A DNA stretch of 64,000 nt from Piliocolobus tephrosceles (lineage: Eukaryota > Chordata > Mammalia > Primates > Cercopithecidae): positions 118,963,075 through 119,027,074 of the forward strand of contig NC_045434.1 of NCBI RefSeq assembly GCF_002776525.5, in the 5' to 3' direction. The notes beneath the pieces are model-generated. The model saw only the letters and a list, made by a program, of their open reading frames with translations. It ran no database searches and was not told the origin of the DNA. Position 1 is the stretch's first letter. Every line of letters starts with the position of its first letter. Below are positions 46,990-58,235 of the stretch, in pieces. Both the position numbers and the translations under genes were made by a program.

Positions 46990-47730
46990 TTTCCCCAGGC
47001 TTCCTGGTAGATAACTTATAAATGCATAAAATCTTCTAAGTGATAGGAGTGTCTTTGTTATTTATGGTGTTATTTTCCACTGCTTCTAAATTTATGCTTA
47101 TGAGATCACTGAGGATGAAGCCTGGTCTTACCAGAAAGACAATGTGTGAGCCAGGTGATATCACCTCAATTTCTCCAGAGAGAAGAGGGGAGCTGGAGAT
47201 TGAATTTGGTCACATGCCCAATGATTCAGTTATGTCAATATTTGTCCAATAAAACATCCAGACACATAGCTCAGGTGTGCCTCCTGATTGGTGAACACAT
47301 GCATATGCTTTAGATGGTGACACATCTTGATTCCATGGGGAATGGACACGGGAGCTCTGAATTCCAGACCTTCTTAGACCTCATTCTATGTGCTTTTCAT
47401 TTAGCTAATTCTGATTTGTATATTTGAAAATATAACTATAATCATGAGTACACGGCAGTTGTCTGATTTCTGTCAGCTATTTTAGCAAATCATTAAACAT
47501 GATGGGGTTGTGGGAATCTCTGAATTCATAGCCAGTTGGTTGGAAAAATGCATGGCCTAGGGACTCTCAAACTTGTAGTTGCATCTGAAATAAGGACAGT
47601 TTGTTGGGGACTCTGTCCTTAACTTGTAGGGTTTTCACTAAATCAGGGTAGTTTGTAACCAAATTGCACTGCAGTCTGGAAATCTAGGAGATATTTTAAC
47701 AATCATTAAATGCCACTGAGAAGACATGTT
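46990..47730 (+). repeat. Old LTR-like repeat, unclassified
   Basis: 'gtgataggagtgtctttgtt', 'agccaggtgatatcacctca', 'gtccaataaaacatccagac', 'ttgtgggaatctctgaattc' and 'atagccagttggttggaaaa' recall the layout of an old retroviral LTR with its polyadenylation region, but I cannot name the family. A polyadenylation-type AATAAA lies near 47248. Confidence 0.4.
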
Positions 47731-48304
47731 TCTTACTCCATGTTTCACTCCTTGAATATGTGTAAACCTCATTTTTCATCCATAAATTTTTACTTTTGAG
47801 AATTAAATGGAGGAAAAAATTTTAAAGCCTGTGAAATGTGTGGCATTTAAAATGCATGTGCATTAAATGAATGAGGAACATTTTCATTTTCGTAAATAAT
47901 TAGCAACAATTAGGACTTGTAAAATATCAATTCCTATCCCCTTAAGCAACATGAAAGATTGACAGTATTGACAACAATATGACAGATTATTCCACTCACC
48001 TGTTTGCAAAAAGTTGAGCTGATCTGAATTTAGAGTTTTGAATTCATTGGAGTTTTATACTCTAATCACCTGCATCCATTATAAAGTTAAATGAGAAATT
48101 GTGCAAGCATATAAAATGAGATAATTCTTAGTTTGGTAAAGTTAATCGAATTGAAGTATATGTTATTCTCAATGAAACTTTGAGTGCAGAAACAAAGAAT
48201 AAGAAAAATAGAAAATCAACATTAGAATATAGAGTAATAATTGTCATGACTTAGATTGAAATAGTTGCTAAAATTATTGTGCAAAAATTTAAGCAGAAGA
48301 ACTA
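47731..48304. other. Unassigned AT-rich sequence
   Basis: Nothing recognised between the LTR-like stretch and the inverted repeat. Confidence 0.5.
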
Positions 48305-48403
48305 TTACATGCTCTCAAAGAAGTCACCCATGAGGCATCTAATCATCACCCACGAGGCATCTAATCATCATGCCTCATGGGGGACTTCTTTGAGAACATG
48401 TAA
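48305..48403. repeat. Near-perfect inverted repeat, 33-bp arms, with internal 22-bp duplication
   Basis: The left arm 48305-48337 ('ttacatgctctcaaagaagt...') pairs with the right arm 48371-48403 at 31 of 33 positions. The 33-base loop contains a second copy of 'cacccacgaggcatctaatc', a one-mismatch duplicate of 48326-48347. Without that duplication the loop would be 11 bases. The flanks are plain AT-rich sequence. No transposon end or known hairpin RNA is recognised. Confidence 0.95.
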
Positions 48404-48820
48404 GTTGGTTTGGAGATAAGTTCTTAAAATAAAAAGGCAATATTGTTGGATAAACTGGTGAAGTTCCAATAAATTTTCTTAGTTTTAATATGTGCTCTAT
48501 GGTAATTTGAGATGTTAACAAGAGGAGAGGCTGGATGAGGGCAATACATGAATTCTGTATTATGTTTGCAACAGTGTATGATTTTAAAACGTCTCAAAAA
48601 TAAAATTTAAAGAAAAGCTTAACTTACTACTGGTTGCTAGCAGCTTGTATTGAAAGAAGAGGATGGATTCTACAGGGCATAAGGGAATTCTGACTATATT
48701 ATGTATATATCTTGAAGGTGAGGGTGTTTACATGACTGTATTCATTTTTAAAAACTCATTATACTATATATTTAATTAGATTGGATTTTTGTATGTTATA
48801 ATATAACATTCAAAATGTAG
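48404..48820. other. Unassigned AT-rich sequence
   Basis: Nothing recognised between the inverted repeat and Tigger1. Confidence 0.5.
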
Positions 48821-49154
48821 AGACTTACCTTAGAGATATTCCTGCTTTGGTTCCAGACCATAATAATGAAACAAACATTGCAATAAAGCAAGTCATGCAC
48901 ATTTTTTGGTTTCCCAGTGCATATAAAAGTTAAATTTACACTCTACTGTAGTCTATTCACTGTGCAATATCACTATGTCTATAAAACAACATACAAACCT
49001 TAATAAAAAGTACTTTGTTGCTAAAAAATGCTAAGAGTCATTTGAACTTCCAGCTAGTCACAATCCTTTTGCTGGTGGAAGATCTTAACTCGATGTTGTT
49101 GGTTGCTGACTGATCAGGGGGGTGGCTGCAATGGTAAGATGACTTAATTTCTCT

Positions 49155-49156
<2 letters not shown>

Positions 49157-49187
<31 letters not shown>

Positions 49188-49453
49188 AGGCAGAGCCTTG
49201 CTCTGTGGCAGGGACTGGAGTGCAGTGGCCGGATCTCAGCTCACTGCAAGCTCCACCTCCCGGGTTTACTCCATTCTCCCAAGTAGCTGAGACGACAGGC
49301 GCCCGCCACCTCGCCCAGCTAGTTTTTGTATTTTTAGTAGAGACGGGGTTTCACCGTGTTAGCCAGGATGGTCTCGATTTCCTGACCTCGTGATCCGCCC
49401 GTCTCGGCCTCCCAAAGTGCTGGGATTACAGGCTTGAGCCACCGCGCCCGGCC
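49157..49453 (-). mobile_element. Young Alu, Old World monkey AluYR type
   Basis: A 30-base poly(T), then a well-preserved AluY body with 'agtggccggatctcagctca', 'cgcccgccacctcgcccagc' and 'ggcttgagccaccgcgcccg', changes I associate with the cercopithecid AluYR group. About 13 bases are missing from the right arm near 49281. 'aatttctcttc' at 49146-49156 and 'aatttctcttt' at 49454-49464 flank it. Confidence 0.88.
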
Positions 49454-49465
49454 AATTTCTCTTTC

Positions 49466-49582
49466 TTTTGAAACAGAGTCTTGATCTGTTGCCCAGGCTG
49501 GAGTGCAGTGGTGCGATCCTGACTCACTGCAACCCCTGCCTTCCCAATTTAATTGGTTCTCCTGTTTCAGCCTCCTGAGTAG
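49466..49582 (-). mobile_element. Older Alu fragment
   Basis: 'gaaacagagtcttgatctgt', 'gagtgcagtggtgcgatcct' and 'cagcctcctgagtag' represent the 3' half of an Alu in minus orientation. It stops at the right-arm B-box-equivalent region, so it is 5'-truncated. The younger Alu sits at its poly(T) end. Confidence 0.85.
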
Positions 49583-50360
49583 ACAACTACTTAAAATAAG
49601 ACAAAAATAAGGTTTCTCGCATCAGTTGACTCTTCCTTTTACAAAAATATTTACCTGTAACTTGTGATGCTGTTCAATAGCGCTATACTCACAGTAGAAC
49701 TTCTTTCAAAACTGGGGTCAATCCTTTCTAACCCTGCCACTGCTTTATCCATTAAGTTTATGTAATATTCTAAATCCTTTGCTGTCATTTGAACAATATT
49801 TGCAGCATCTTCACCAGACGTAGATTCCTTCTTGAGAAAACTCTTTGTTCCTCCTAAGAATCGACTCCTCATTAGCTACAGTTTTATTATAAGATTTCTG
49901 CAATTAAACCACATTTTTAGGATCCACTTCTAATTCTAGTTATCTTGCTATCTCTACCATATCTGCAGCGACTTCCTCTGCTGAAGTCTTGAACCTTTCA
50001 AAGTCATCCATGACGGTTGGAATCACTTCCTCCAAACTCTTGTTTATGTAGATATTTTAACCTTCTCCTATAAACATGAATGTTTTTAATGTAATGGAAA
50101 ATGGAAAATCTTTTCCAGAAGGTTTTCAATTTACTTTGCCTGGATCCAGTAAAGGAACCACTATCTATGGCATTTATAGCCTTACAAAATTTATTTCTCA
50201 AATAATAAGACTTGAAATTCAAAATTAGTCATAGATTCATGACATGCAGAAAGCGCGGTGTTTTAACAGGCATGAAAAACAACATTAATCTTCTTGTACA
50301 TCAGCATCAGAGCTTCTGGGTGACCAGGTGCATTGTCAATGAGCAGTAACCTTTCACAAG

Positions 50361-50372
50361 TAATCTTTTTAT
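50361..50372. repeat. Target duplication of the retrocopy, left copy
   Basis: 'taatctttttat'; partner 'taacctttttat' at 52230-52241. One mismatch in 12. Confidence 0.75.
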
Positions 50373-52229
50373 AAAAATAGAAGCCACAGAAAGATCTCAA
50401 AGAGTGCTGCCTGCTCAGATCCTGAACAGAGGTACTTAACCTTTGTTTTCCAGTTTAGTTATCAAAGCATTGTGTGAACAAAATGCTGAGTGTCACGCTG
50501 GCGTTACAAAGGCCCCAAATTTTGAGCTTTTAATGAGATTGAGAAATATTTTATGAGATTTAACTCAATATGCCTTAACACATCCATGAAGTAGTTAAGT
50601 AAACAGTACTACCCATTTTAATACATAGTAAACAGAAGCATGGGTAAGAGACATACTCATAATTTAAGCAATAAGAATGAGAAGAAACCACAGAAGCTGG
50701 GGGCCTTCTCTCTAGCTCTAACCCAAAGAAAATGAACTTTTTTTTTTTTTTTTTTAAGTATCAAATCAAGATTTTTTTTAAGCACCAAATCAAATTAAGA
50801 TTTTTCTCCTTCTTCTTTTTTTTTTCTTTTTCTTTCTTTTTTTCTTAACACTGTTTGTTAGTATAGTATCTTTTTCCAAAGCCGGTACTCTTTTTTTCAA
50901 TAATGTGGTAAAAACTGAGTATAACCTTTAATCCAAGCTAGGCATCTGCTTCTATCTGAATTGGTACAAAATTAAGAAATTATCTTGTAAGAACTAAAAT
51001 TATATTTGAAATTTTTATTTTAGGTTGGAAAACCAAAAACAAACAAACAACAAATAACTTGAAAATAGGCTTGTCCAATGATGTAAATTCACCCTTTCCA
51101 GGGAAGCAGAAGGTAGACTCTACCACAAAGAAAAGATGTTTAGTTAATGGAAGTTAAGTTTAAAAGTACAGTTAAATTCAGGCTACCTTCTGAAAATCCT
51201 GTTTTATTCACCTTACTGTGGTACCAGTAACTATACTGAATCAGGTTACTTCACAGTTAACTATGTCACCTATAACACAATAATCCATTAACAATCTAAT
51301 ACACTTATTGGGTGTGGTCATACTGGAACTTCTTAACCATAGAGTTGTCTTGCCAAAGTGAATGGATGCACTATTTCACAAGGTCCAATAATTTGTTTTC
51401 AGATTTTTTATGACTGTATTGTAGTAAATACTACAGGGATAGCACTATAGTATTATAGTCATGAGACTAAAGTGGAAATAATACTATTTTTGTCGAAAGA
51501 TACCATTAAATTTCAGACTCTAGAGCCATATTTACAATACCTCAGGCTAATTAGTGTTAATTTGGGAGTTGAACTTTTTTTTTTTTTTTGCTACAGCAAG
51601 AATGGACTATTGGATTGTCATTAGAAGAAGGTCTAGATTTCCTGTTCTTAATAAAATTACATTGAATTCATTTTTAGAGGTGATGAAGACTTCCTTTTTG
51701 AGAAGTTAGTGTTAAGGTCTTTGAATGTGAACACATTGTTTGTAGTGCTATCCATTCCTCTCCTGAGATTTTAGCTTACTACTGGAAATCCTTATCCAAT
51801 TATAATAGCTTTTTTCTCTATATTTTCAAATAATTTCCTTTGCTTTGGTTAGACACTCTTTGATTCTTTTTTTTTTTTTTTTTTTTTTCCTTTGGTAACT
51901 ATAGTTCATCTAAATGCAGCTTTTTCTGAACTTTAAAGATAGAATCCCATTTTTAATGAATTGAAGTAGCAAAATCATCTTTTTCATTCTTTTAGGAAAT
52001 AGCTATTGCCAAAGTGAAGATGTAGATCATACCTAGTCTTGTTCTGTAATGGGGATGAGGTTTGCAGAAGAATTTTCTTTATAAAATTGAAGCTTCAAGG
52101 GATGCCAGTGTTTATGATTCCATTCCATTCTAGAAATTTGAAATATGCAAATTGAAATCCTTAATAAAATTTGGATTTAATTTGATAAAATATAAACAAA
52201 CAAACAAAAAACAAAAACGAACAAAAAAC
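50373..52229 (+). pseudogene. Processed retrocopy of an unidentified transcript (3' UTR-like)
   Basis: About 1.86 kb that interrupts Tigger1 cleanly: Tigger1 resumes at 52242 exactly where it left off. It ends in an A-rich tail (about 52192-52229, AAAC units), with AATAAA at 52163-52168 some 25-30 bases upstream, and is flanked by a 12-bp direct repeat. These are the marks of L1-mediated mRNA retroposition. No open frame of 60 codons on the plus strand, so the source was probably a long 3' UTR or a non-coding RNA. T-runs at 50737-50755, 51577-51590 and 51869-51888 may be part of the source or later additions. I do not recognise the parent. Confidence 0.8.
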
Positions 52230-52241
52230 TAACCTTTTTAT
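52230..52241. repeat. Target duplication of the retrocopy, right copy
   Basis: 'taacctttttat', directly after the A-rich tail and directly before resumed Tigger1 sequence ('aatgagtaggtctcaacagt'). Confidence 0.75.
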
Positions 52242-53530
52242 CTAATGAGTAGGTCTCAACAGTGGGCTTATAATATGCAGTAAACCACGCTATAAACAGT
52301 CTTTTTGTTTAAGGTTCTTCTTTCATCCCAGTTTTGTTGTTTCAGTTTTAGAGCACAGACAGACTAGATTTAGCATAATTCTTATTATAATGGCCCTAAG
52401 AGTTTGTTGGACATGAGCATTGGCTTCAGCATAAAGTCGTCAGCTGCATTAGTCGATCAGAAGAGAGTCAAACTGTTTTTTAAAGTTTTGAAGCCATACA
52501 TTGGCTTCTCCTCTCTAGCTATGAAAGTCCTAAAAGGCATCTTCTTCCAATAGAAGGCTGTTTCATTTACATTGAAAATCTGTTTTTAGTGTAGCCACCT
52601 TCATCAATTATCTTAGCTATTTCATCTGGATAACTTGATACAGCTTCTCCATCAGCATTTGTTGCTTCACCTTGCATTTTATGTTACAAAGATGACTTCT
52701 TTCCTTAAACCTCATAAATTAGACTCTGTTAGCTTCAAATTTTTCTTCTGCAGCTTTCTCACTTTCTTGTAGACTTCATAGAATTAAAGAGAGTTAGGGC
52801 TTTCCTCTGCATTAGCATAAGAAAATGTGGCTGGTTTGATCTATCCATATCACTTAAACTTTCTTCATATCAGCAATAAAACCTTTTTGCCTTTTATCAT
52901 TTGTATGTTCACTGATGTTGCACTTTTAATTTCTTCAAGAATATTTTCTTTGCAATCACACTTAGCTAACCATTTGGCACAGGAGACCTAGCTTTTGGCC
53001 TATCTTGGCTTTTTTAGACTTCTTCACTAAGTTTAATAATTTCTAGCTTTTGATTTGAAGTGAGAGATATACAACTCTTCCTTTCACCGGAACACTTACA
53101 CACCATTGTAGGGTTATTGATTGGCCTAATTTTAATATTTTTGTGTCTCAGAGATTAGGGAGGTCTCTTTCCCCAAGAGAGGGAGAGAAATGGAGGAACA
53201 GTCAGTTAGTGGAGCTGTCAGTACACACACACTTATCAATTAAGTTCTCCATCCTATGTGGGCACAATTTGTGGCACCCCAAAACAATTGTAATAGTAAT
53301 GTCAAAGATTACTGATCACCAGGATACCATAATAGATATAAAAATAATTAAAAATTTGATCTATTGAATTACCAAAATGTGAAACAGAGATTCAAAATGA
53401 GCACATGCTATTGGAAAAATGATGCCAGGAGAATCATTTGACACAGGGTTGTCACAAACCTTCAACTGTATAAAACAAAGTATCTATAAAGCTCAATAAA
53501 GTGAAGCACAATAAAATAGGGTATGTCTGT

Positions 53531-55182
53531 ATTGGTTTCTTATGGATATTATATCTATAGATTACAAGGTAATATGAAAGATTTTTCCTTGAATCTTACT
53601 ACAACAAACTTGTAGTTTCCAATAACCCATTTTATTTCTAGATCTTTTAATTTGCTAATGTTATTTTAATTTATTCAGTATAACAATTCTGCTAAAGCCT
53701 AGTGTAAATACACACTAAATTAATGTATCATAGGTTAATTAAATATGGATTCTAAGAAAATGTCAACGTGTGACCTATTTTTGTGTATTCTGAGCCAGGA
53801 TAGTGTTTAAGGCCCAGAGTTAACTTTATTCATGTCATCCTGATATAGTGATAATAAAAATCACTTTCTGTATAGCACTTAGAAGGAATAAGGCATTGCA
53901 TTTTCAAAGTTTACATGAAATGTCTAAATGCCAGAGCAATTATGAGGGATGAATACTATTGTTGTTTCCAACTTAGATATTAGCAAACTAAAGTTTACAG
54001 CAATTAAATAAATTAGTAAATTCATAAAATTAGTATGCCCTAGAGCTTAGCTACAAACCAGATTCTAAACCTGCATTGTTCAGCGGCATCATAACAATCA
54101 AATTCCGGGTTTATTTTCTACTATGTCCTAAAAATTGTTATCATCTTTACTTCTATTTCCACCAAGCCATTTACACACTTATATTATTCACATATAGCAC
54201 AATATTTCAAACTATTTTATGAAGGACGAAACCCCAAATTTCTTTAACCTTTCCCTATTAAATATATATTAAATCTAAAAACTACAACTGAAGGTGGAAG
54301 CAATCAATGTAAGAATAATAAATAATGAGAAAAACATATTTGTGGCTAAAATCAACAGCTTTCGATTATTTTAAAATCAAGACTGTTAAAGAAAATTAGC
54401 CAAACCCATCATGTTAATGAATTCAACTATGGAATTTTAATGTGAGAGGAGTTAAGTTTTAATTTTGGTATTTTTAGTGCTGCTTTATTTTACATTTATT
54501 GAATGCTAGAAATTTTTAAGACCAGTGCAAAATCTGGAATGTTTTTCAATATATTTTAAGATAGTAATGACCTATCTATACAAATATATACTTACTTGGT
54601 ACTTAAAAATGAATAAAGCTCACAGATTATAGCAGATTAAAAAACCTTCAAATATTGATATTCTTCACTTAAACCCAAGGAGTCTGATGTGATTTAGAGC
54701 AGTTGGATCTGTTTCAAAATGCATTCAAGGCAAGTTTTTACCCAAGCATTATTCCTGTTCCTATGCAAATGAGTAAGATTCAATAACATATATATTAAAT
54801 TATAAATATTCATTTGTTTTGATCAATGTATGCTGTTCTACTCTGCATATGTATATAAAAATAATGTTTCTCCTTATTGCAATATAATATGTGTGGTATG
54901 TTGGTTAAGAGCTAGAATTCTAACCACTTTTACCCTCACTTATATCTTTATTTCTCTATTTTCCAGCTTCCATAATTCAGATCTGTAACTATTCACTTCC
55001 AAATCCACTGGCCCTATTGTCTCTTTGTCTACCACACCCATGTAGCAAAATTCCAACCCAATTACTTGCCTATTTCATCCCTCCACCAAAGCAGCTAATT
55101 GTTTAACTGAAAAACTTGTCTCATGTTTTATGATGAAAATGGAGGTCAATCAAATATTCCCGCTGGGACAAAAAGCCAACCT
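53531..55182. other. AT-rich unassigned; possible MIR at 53880-54080
   Basis: 53880-54080 has 'cttagatattagcaaactaa' and 'agcttagctacaaaccagat' in the order of a minus-strand MIR, but is badly decayed. The rest is not recognised and has no coding character. Confidence 0.4.
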
Positions 55183-55464
55183 GGTTAGGTGCAGCGGCTC
55201 ACACCTGTAATCCTAGCACTTTGGGAGGCGGTGGAGGCAGATAACCTGAGGCCGGGAGTTCGAGACCAGCCTGGCCAACATGGTGAAACCTCATCTCTAC
55301 CAAAAATACAAAAATTAGCCAGGCATGGTCGTGTGCACCTGTAATCACAGTTACTTGGGAGGCTGGGCCATGAGCATCATTTGAACGTGGGAGACAGAGG
55401 TTACAGTCAGCCAAGATTGTGCCACTGCACTCCATCCTGGGAGACAGAGTAAGACTCTGTCTCC

Positions 55465-55500
<36 letters not shown>
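55183..55500 (+). mobile_element. Alu, full-length, plus strand (AluS/J-like)
   Basis: 'aggtgcagcggctcacacct', 'agttcgagaccagcctggcc', 'ccaagattgtgccactgcac', then an A-run of about 34 (55467-55500). Dimeric and several percent diverged. The minus-strand 78-codon frame within is an Alu artefact. Confidence 0.93.
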
Positions 55501-55501
<1 letters not shown>

Positions 55502-56569
55502 AAAGGTAATGTAACCGCTCCACTCTCCACTTGTTTTCTAAATCAAATTCAATTCCCTCTTATTGTCTCTAGAATGCATGTACATGTACCTCCTCTCCTG
55601 TATATTCAATCATTTTCCTATTTAGTAAACCTTTTCTACCTTCCTTTTCTGTCTTTGTCTCTTAAGAACATTTAATTTGCTTAATCACACTTTTTGAACC
55701 TTTTGTAGATCTTTCCAGACATTTTTCCTTCAATATCTTTGTGTCATTTTGCAATGGTATATGTTGTAAACATGTTCATTGATTTCCTTTTTTTAAAAAA
55801 TTCCTGCTAAACAATATTTCCCTTTCATTGACATACTAATCTATCATATTTAATAGAATTTCTGATGTATTAGTTTTAAATTGACTGGTATAAACTGTGT
55901 ATTTTCTGTTTCATCATTTTATTGATATTTTATTCTTCCTTTTTGATGTCTTTTTGATAGTTTAATATTTTTATTTTATAAATTTCTTCTCTATTATAAT
56001 TTCATTTAGACATTTTCTTGTTCTTCTTTCAGTAATAATCATAGACTTACTATAACCTATCTCATTGTTTTACCACTTGCTAAACATTGTCAGAAACTAG
56101 CTATTATTTAAATCAAATTTAAATATTTTTTCCATGCTTTGCAATGTTGACATCATACATTTTACTGATACATGTTTATAAACCTATCCAAACATTATTC
56201 GTTTTTAGTTTGTTGCAGTTAATATTAATTTATATGTACTCGAATTAAAACTCTGTCGATGCTTCTCTTTTGTTCTTTTCCTTTAATTTGTTTTAGTGAC
56301 AGGATCTCACTCTCTCAGTTCATCATCTCTAGAGGGTATTATCATTAGCTTAGATTTTATTGTTGGTAGCTTGCTTGTTTGTTTTACTTTTCATTGCTCT
56401 TGTTGGGCTTTGTCTAATTTTGTTAAGGTTCCTATTGAGATTGAGCCAGTGGTCTTCTTTTAAGTATTGTGTCAACTTTCTATGCCCACTTTTAAGGTTC
56501 TTTCTCCTAATCTTCATGATTTGCATGTGATATACACAGATGTGGTTTTCTTTCTACTTAACTCACTTT
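55501..56569. other. Unassigned T-rich sequence
   Basis: No gene or clear repeat; possibly remote L1ME-type material in its T-rich 55.7-56.5 kb part. Confidence 0.4.
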
Positions 56570-57051
56570 TGGCTCATTGAGTGGGAAAAGGATCCCTTAT
56601 TAAATAAATGGTGTTGGAAGAGCTGGCTAGGCATATGCAGAAAACTGAAACTGAACCCTTTCCTTACACCTTATACAAAAATTAACTCAAGATGGATTAA
56701 GGACTTAAATGTAAAATCCAAAACATGAAAACCCTAGAAGAAAACCTAGGCAATACCATGCAGGACATAGGCATGGGCAAAAATTTCATGACAAAAACAA
56801 AGCAATTGCAACAAAAGCAAAAGTTGACAAATGGGATCTAATTAAACTAAAGAGCCTCTGCACGGCAAAAGAAACCATTATCAGAGCGAACAGGCAACCT
56901 ACAGAATGGGGGAATATTTTTGCAATCTATTCATCTGACAAAGGGCTGATANNNNNNNNNNNNNNNNNNNNNNNNNNNNNNNNNNNNNNNNNNNNNNNNN
57001 NNNNNNNNNNNNNNNNNNNNNNNNNNNNNNNNNNNNNNNNNNNNNNNNNNN

Positions 57052-57088
<37 letters not shown>

Positions 57089-57290
57089 TACAAGAAAAAA
57101 ATAGCTGTTTCAAAAAGTGGGCAAGTGATATGAATAGAGACTTCTCAAAAGAATATATTTATGCTGCCAAAAAACATGAAAAAAAGCTCAGCATCACTAA
57201 TCATTAGAGAAATACAAATCAAAACCACAATAAGATACCATCTCAAGTCAGTCAGAATGCTGATTATTACAATGTCAAGAACAAAAAATA
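56570..57290 (+). mobile_element. L1 ORF2 fragment, plus strand, with gap
   Basis: ORF2 C-terminal region: 'tggctcattgagtgggaaaa', 'ttacaccttatacaaaaatt', 'gaaaacctaggcaataccat', 'cctctgcacggcaaaagaaa', then the gap, then 'gaatagagacttctcaaaag' and 'aaatcaaaaccacaataaga'. Both ends are truncated; there is no poly(A) tail or 3' UTR. Frames are broken. Confidence 0.9.
56952..57051. other. Assembly gap (100 N) followed by poly(A)
   Basis: 100 N, the usual placeholder for unknown size, then about 35 A. In related L1s only about 30 bases separate the sequences on either side, and they contain no poly(A). Confidence 0.97.
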
Positions 57291-57339
57291 TATAGAGTAA
57301 AAGAAATATGGGATGTAATAAAAAATAACATATTTGTTA

Positions 57340-57460
57340 TTAGGTTGTTGCAAAACAATCATGGTTTTTGCAATTACTTTTAATTCTGCAGTTACATTTA
57401 ATTAACTTATTTGTTATTAGATTTGTGCAAAAGTTATCACAGTTAATGATAACTTTCTGT
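57340..57460. mobile_element. Two MADE1-like (mariner MITE) fragments
   Basis: 57341-57384 reads 'ttaggttgttgcaaaacaat' then 'tttttgcaattacttttaa', the left half of MADE1 plus part of its centre. 57413-57455 has 'ttagatttgtgcaaaagtta' and a partly palindromic 'cagttaatgataactt'. Diverged and rearranged. Confidence 0.55.
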
Positions 57461-58235
57461 TTCTGGAAAGGGCTGTCTTCGTGGCTTACAGGCGGCTGCC
57501 TTCTCCCTGTGTCTTCATATGGCCCTTTCTCTGTTTATTTACATGGAATGAGATAAAACTCTGGTCTTTCTTACTTTTCGTACAGGGACACTAATTCTAT
57601 CAAATTTTTGTTACTAAATGGTTTTATTGTTCAACCAAATGTTGAAATTTATGTCCAATGATGGAGGTGGGACCCAATGGGAAGTATTTCGGTCACGAGG
57701 CAGATTTCTCATGAATAGATTAATGCTTTTTCTTAGGTGAATTTTCACTTGTGTTAGTTCTTGCAAGAGATAGTTGTTAAAAAGATCCTGGCATCTCCTT
57801 GCTTTCTCTCTTGCCTCCTCTCTTGCCATGTGATCTCTGCAGATGCTGGCTCCCTTTTCCCTTCTGCCATGATCACACAGCGAGTGAAGAAGCAGAAGAG
57901 AAAGTGGAGAGTTGCCAGGACCCCACAGCCTCTCATCAAATATAGATGCTGGTGGCACCATGCTTCCTGTCCAGCCTGCAGAACTGTGAGCTAAATAAAC
58001 TTCTTTTTTTATAAATTATAAAAATACATTTATAAATTTATTTTTTATATAAATTATCAAGTATTCTACTGTAGAAACACAAAACAGTCTAAGACAAGGG
58101 TCCTACCCTTATGACCTATTGTATCCTTAATTACTTTCTGACAGGCTCTGTCTCCAAAAACAGCCATATTGGAAATAAGGGCTTCAACATATGAATGTAG
58201 GAGGACATGGTTCAGTCTGTAACAGAGGTCATACT
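57461..58235 (-). mobile_element. MLT1-like MaLR LTR, split by another MaLR LTR
   Basis: The left part (57461-57613) has 'gctgccttctccctgtgtct', 'tcatatggccctttctctgt' and 'acagggacactaattctatc'. The right part (58097-58235) has 'acccttatgacctattgtat', 'ggcttcaacatatgaatgta' and 'acatggttcagtctgtaaca'. The order fits MLT1 read backwards. Poorly conserved. Confidence 0.55.
57619..58096 (+). mobile_element. MaLR (MST/MLT-like) LTR inserted in MLT1
   Basis: 'gttgaaatttatgtccaatg', 'atggaggtgggacccaatgg', 'atttctcatgaatagattaa', 'ttctgccatgatcacacagc', 'cagcctgcagaactgtgagc', 'taaataaacttctttttttat' trimmed to 'taaataaacttc', and an end 'acagtctaagaca'. Plus orientation, opposite to its host. 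An AT-rich expansion lies near 58005-58060. Confidence 0.75.

Larger units (their letters stand above)
49600..53112 (-). pseudogene. Tigger1 transposase, broken
   Basis: A pogo/Tc1-mariner-type DDE transposase with a CENP-B-like DNA-binding N-terminus. The N-terminal coding part is near 53112-53030 (Met, then a KRS/T-type and NQKLEIIKL segment, soon ended by a stop). Middle and C-terminal parts are seen at 50222-50004 and 49872-49651, where NLMDKAVAGLERIDPSFERSS-like wording, here cut to its core DKAVAGLERIDPSFE, is family-typical. A 1.86-kb retrocopy splits the gene between 50373 and 52229. Several stops; not functional. Confidence 0.85.
48821..53530 (-). mobile_element. Tigger1 DNA transposon, interrupted
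   Basis: Left end 'cttaccttagagatattcct' and right end 'cacaataaaatagggtatgt' are the Tigger1 terminal repeats. Internal words follow the Tigger1 order throughout: 'tttggtttcccagtgcatat', 'ttttgctggtggaagatctt', 'gtgaccaggtgcattgtcaa', 'cttcttccaatagaaggctg', 'tgtagggttattgattggcc'. Removing two Alus and a 1.86-kb retrocopy leaves about 2.4 kb, the full Tigger1 length. The transposase reads on the minus strand and is broken. Confidence 0.93.
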
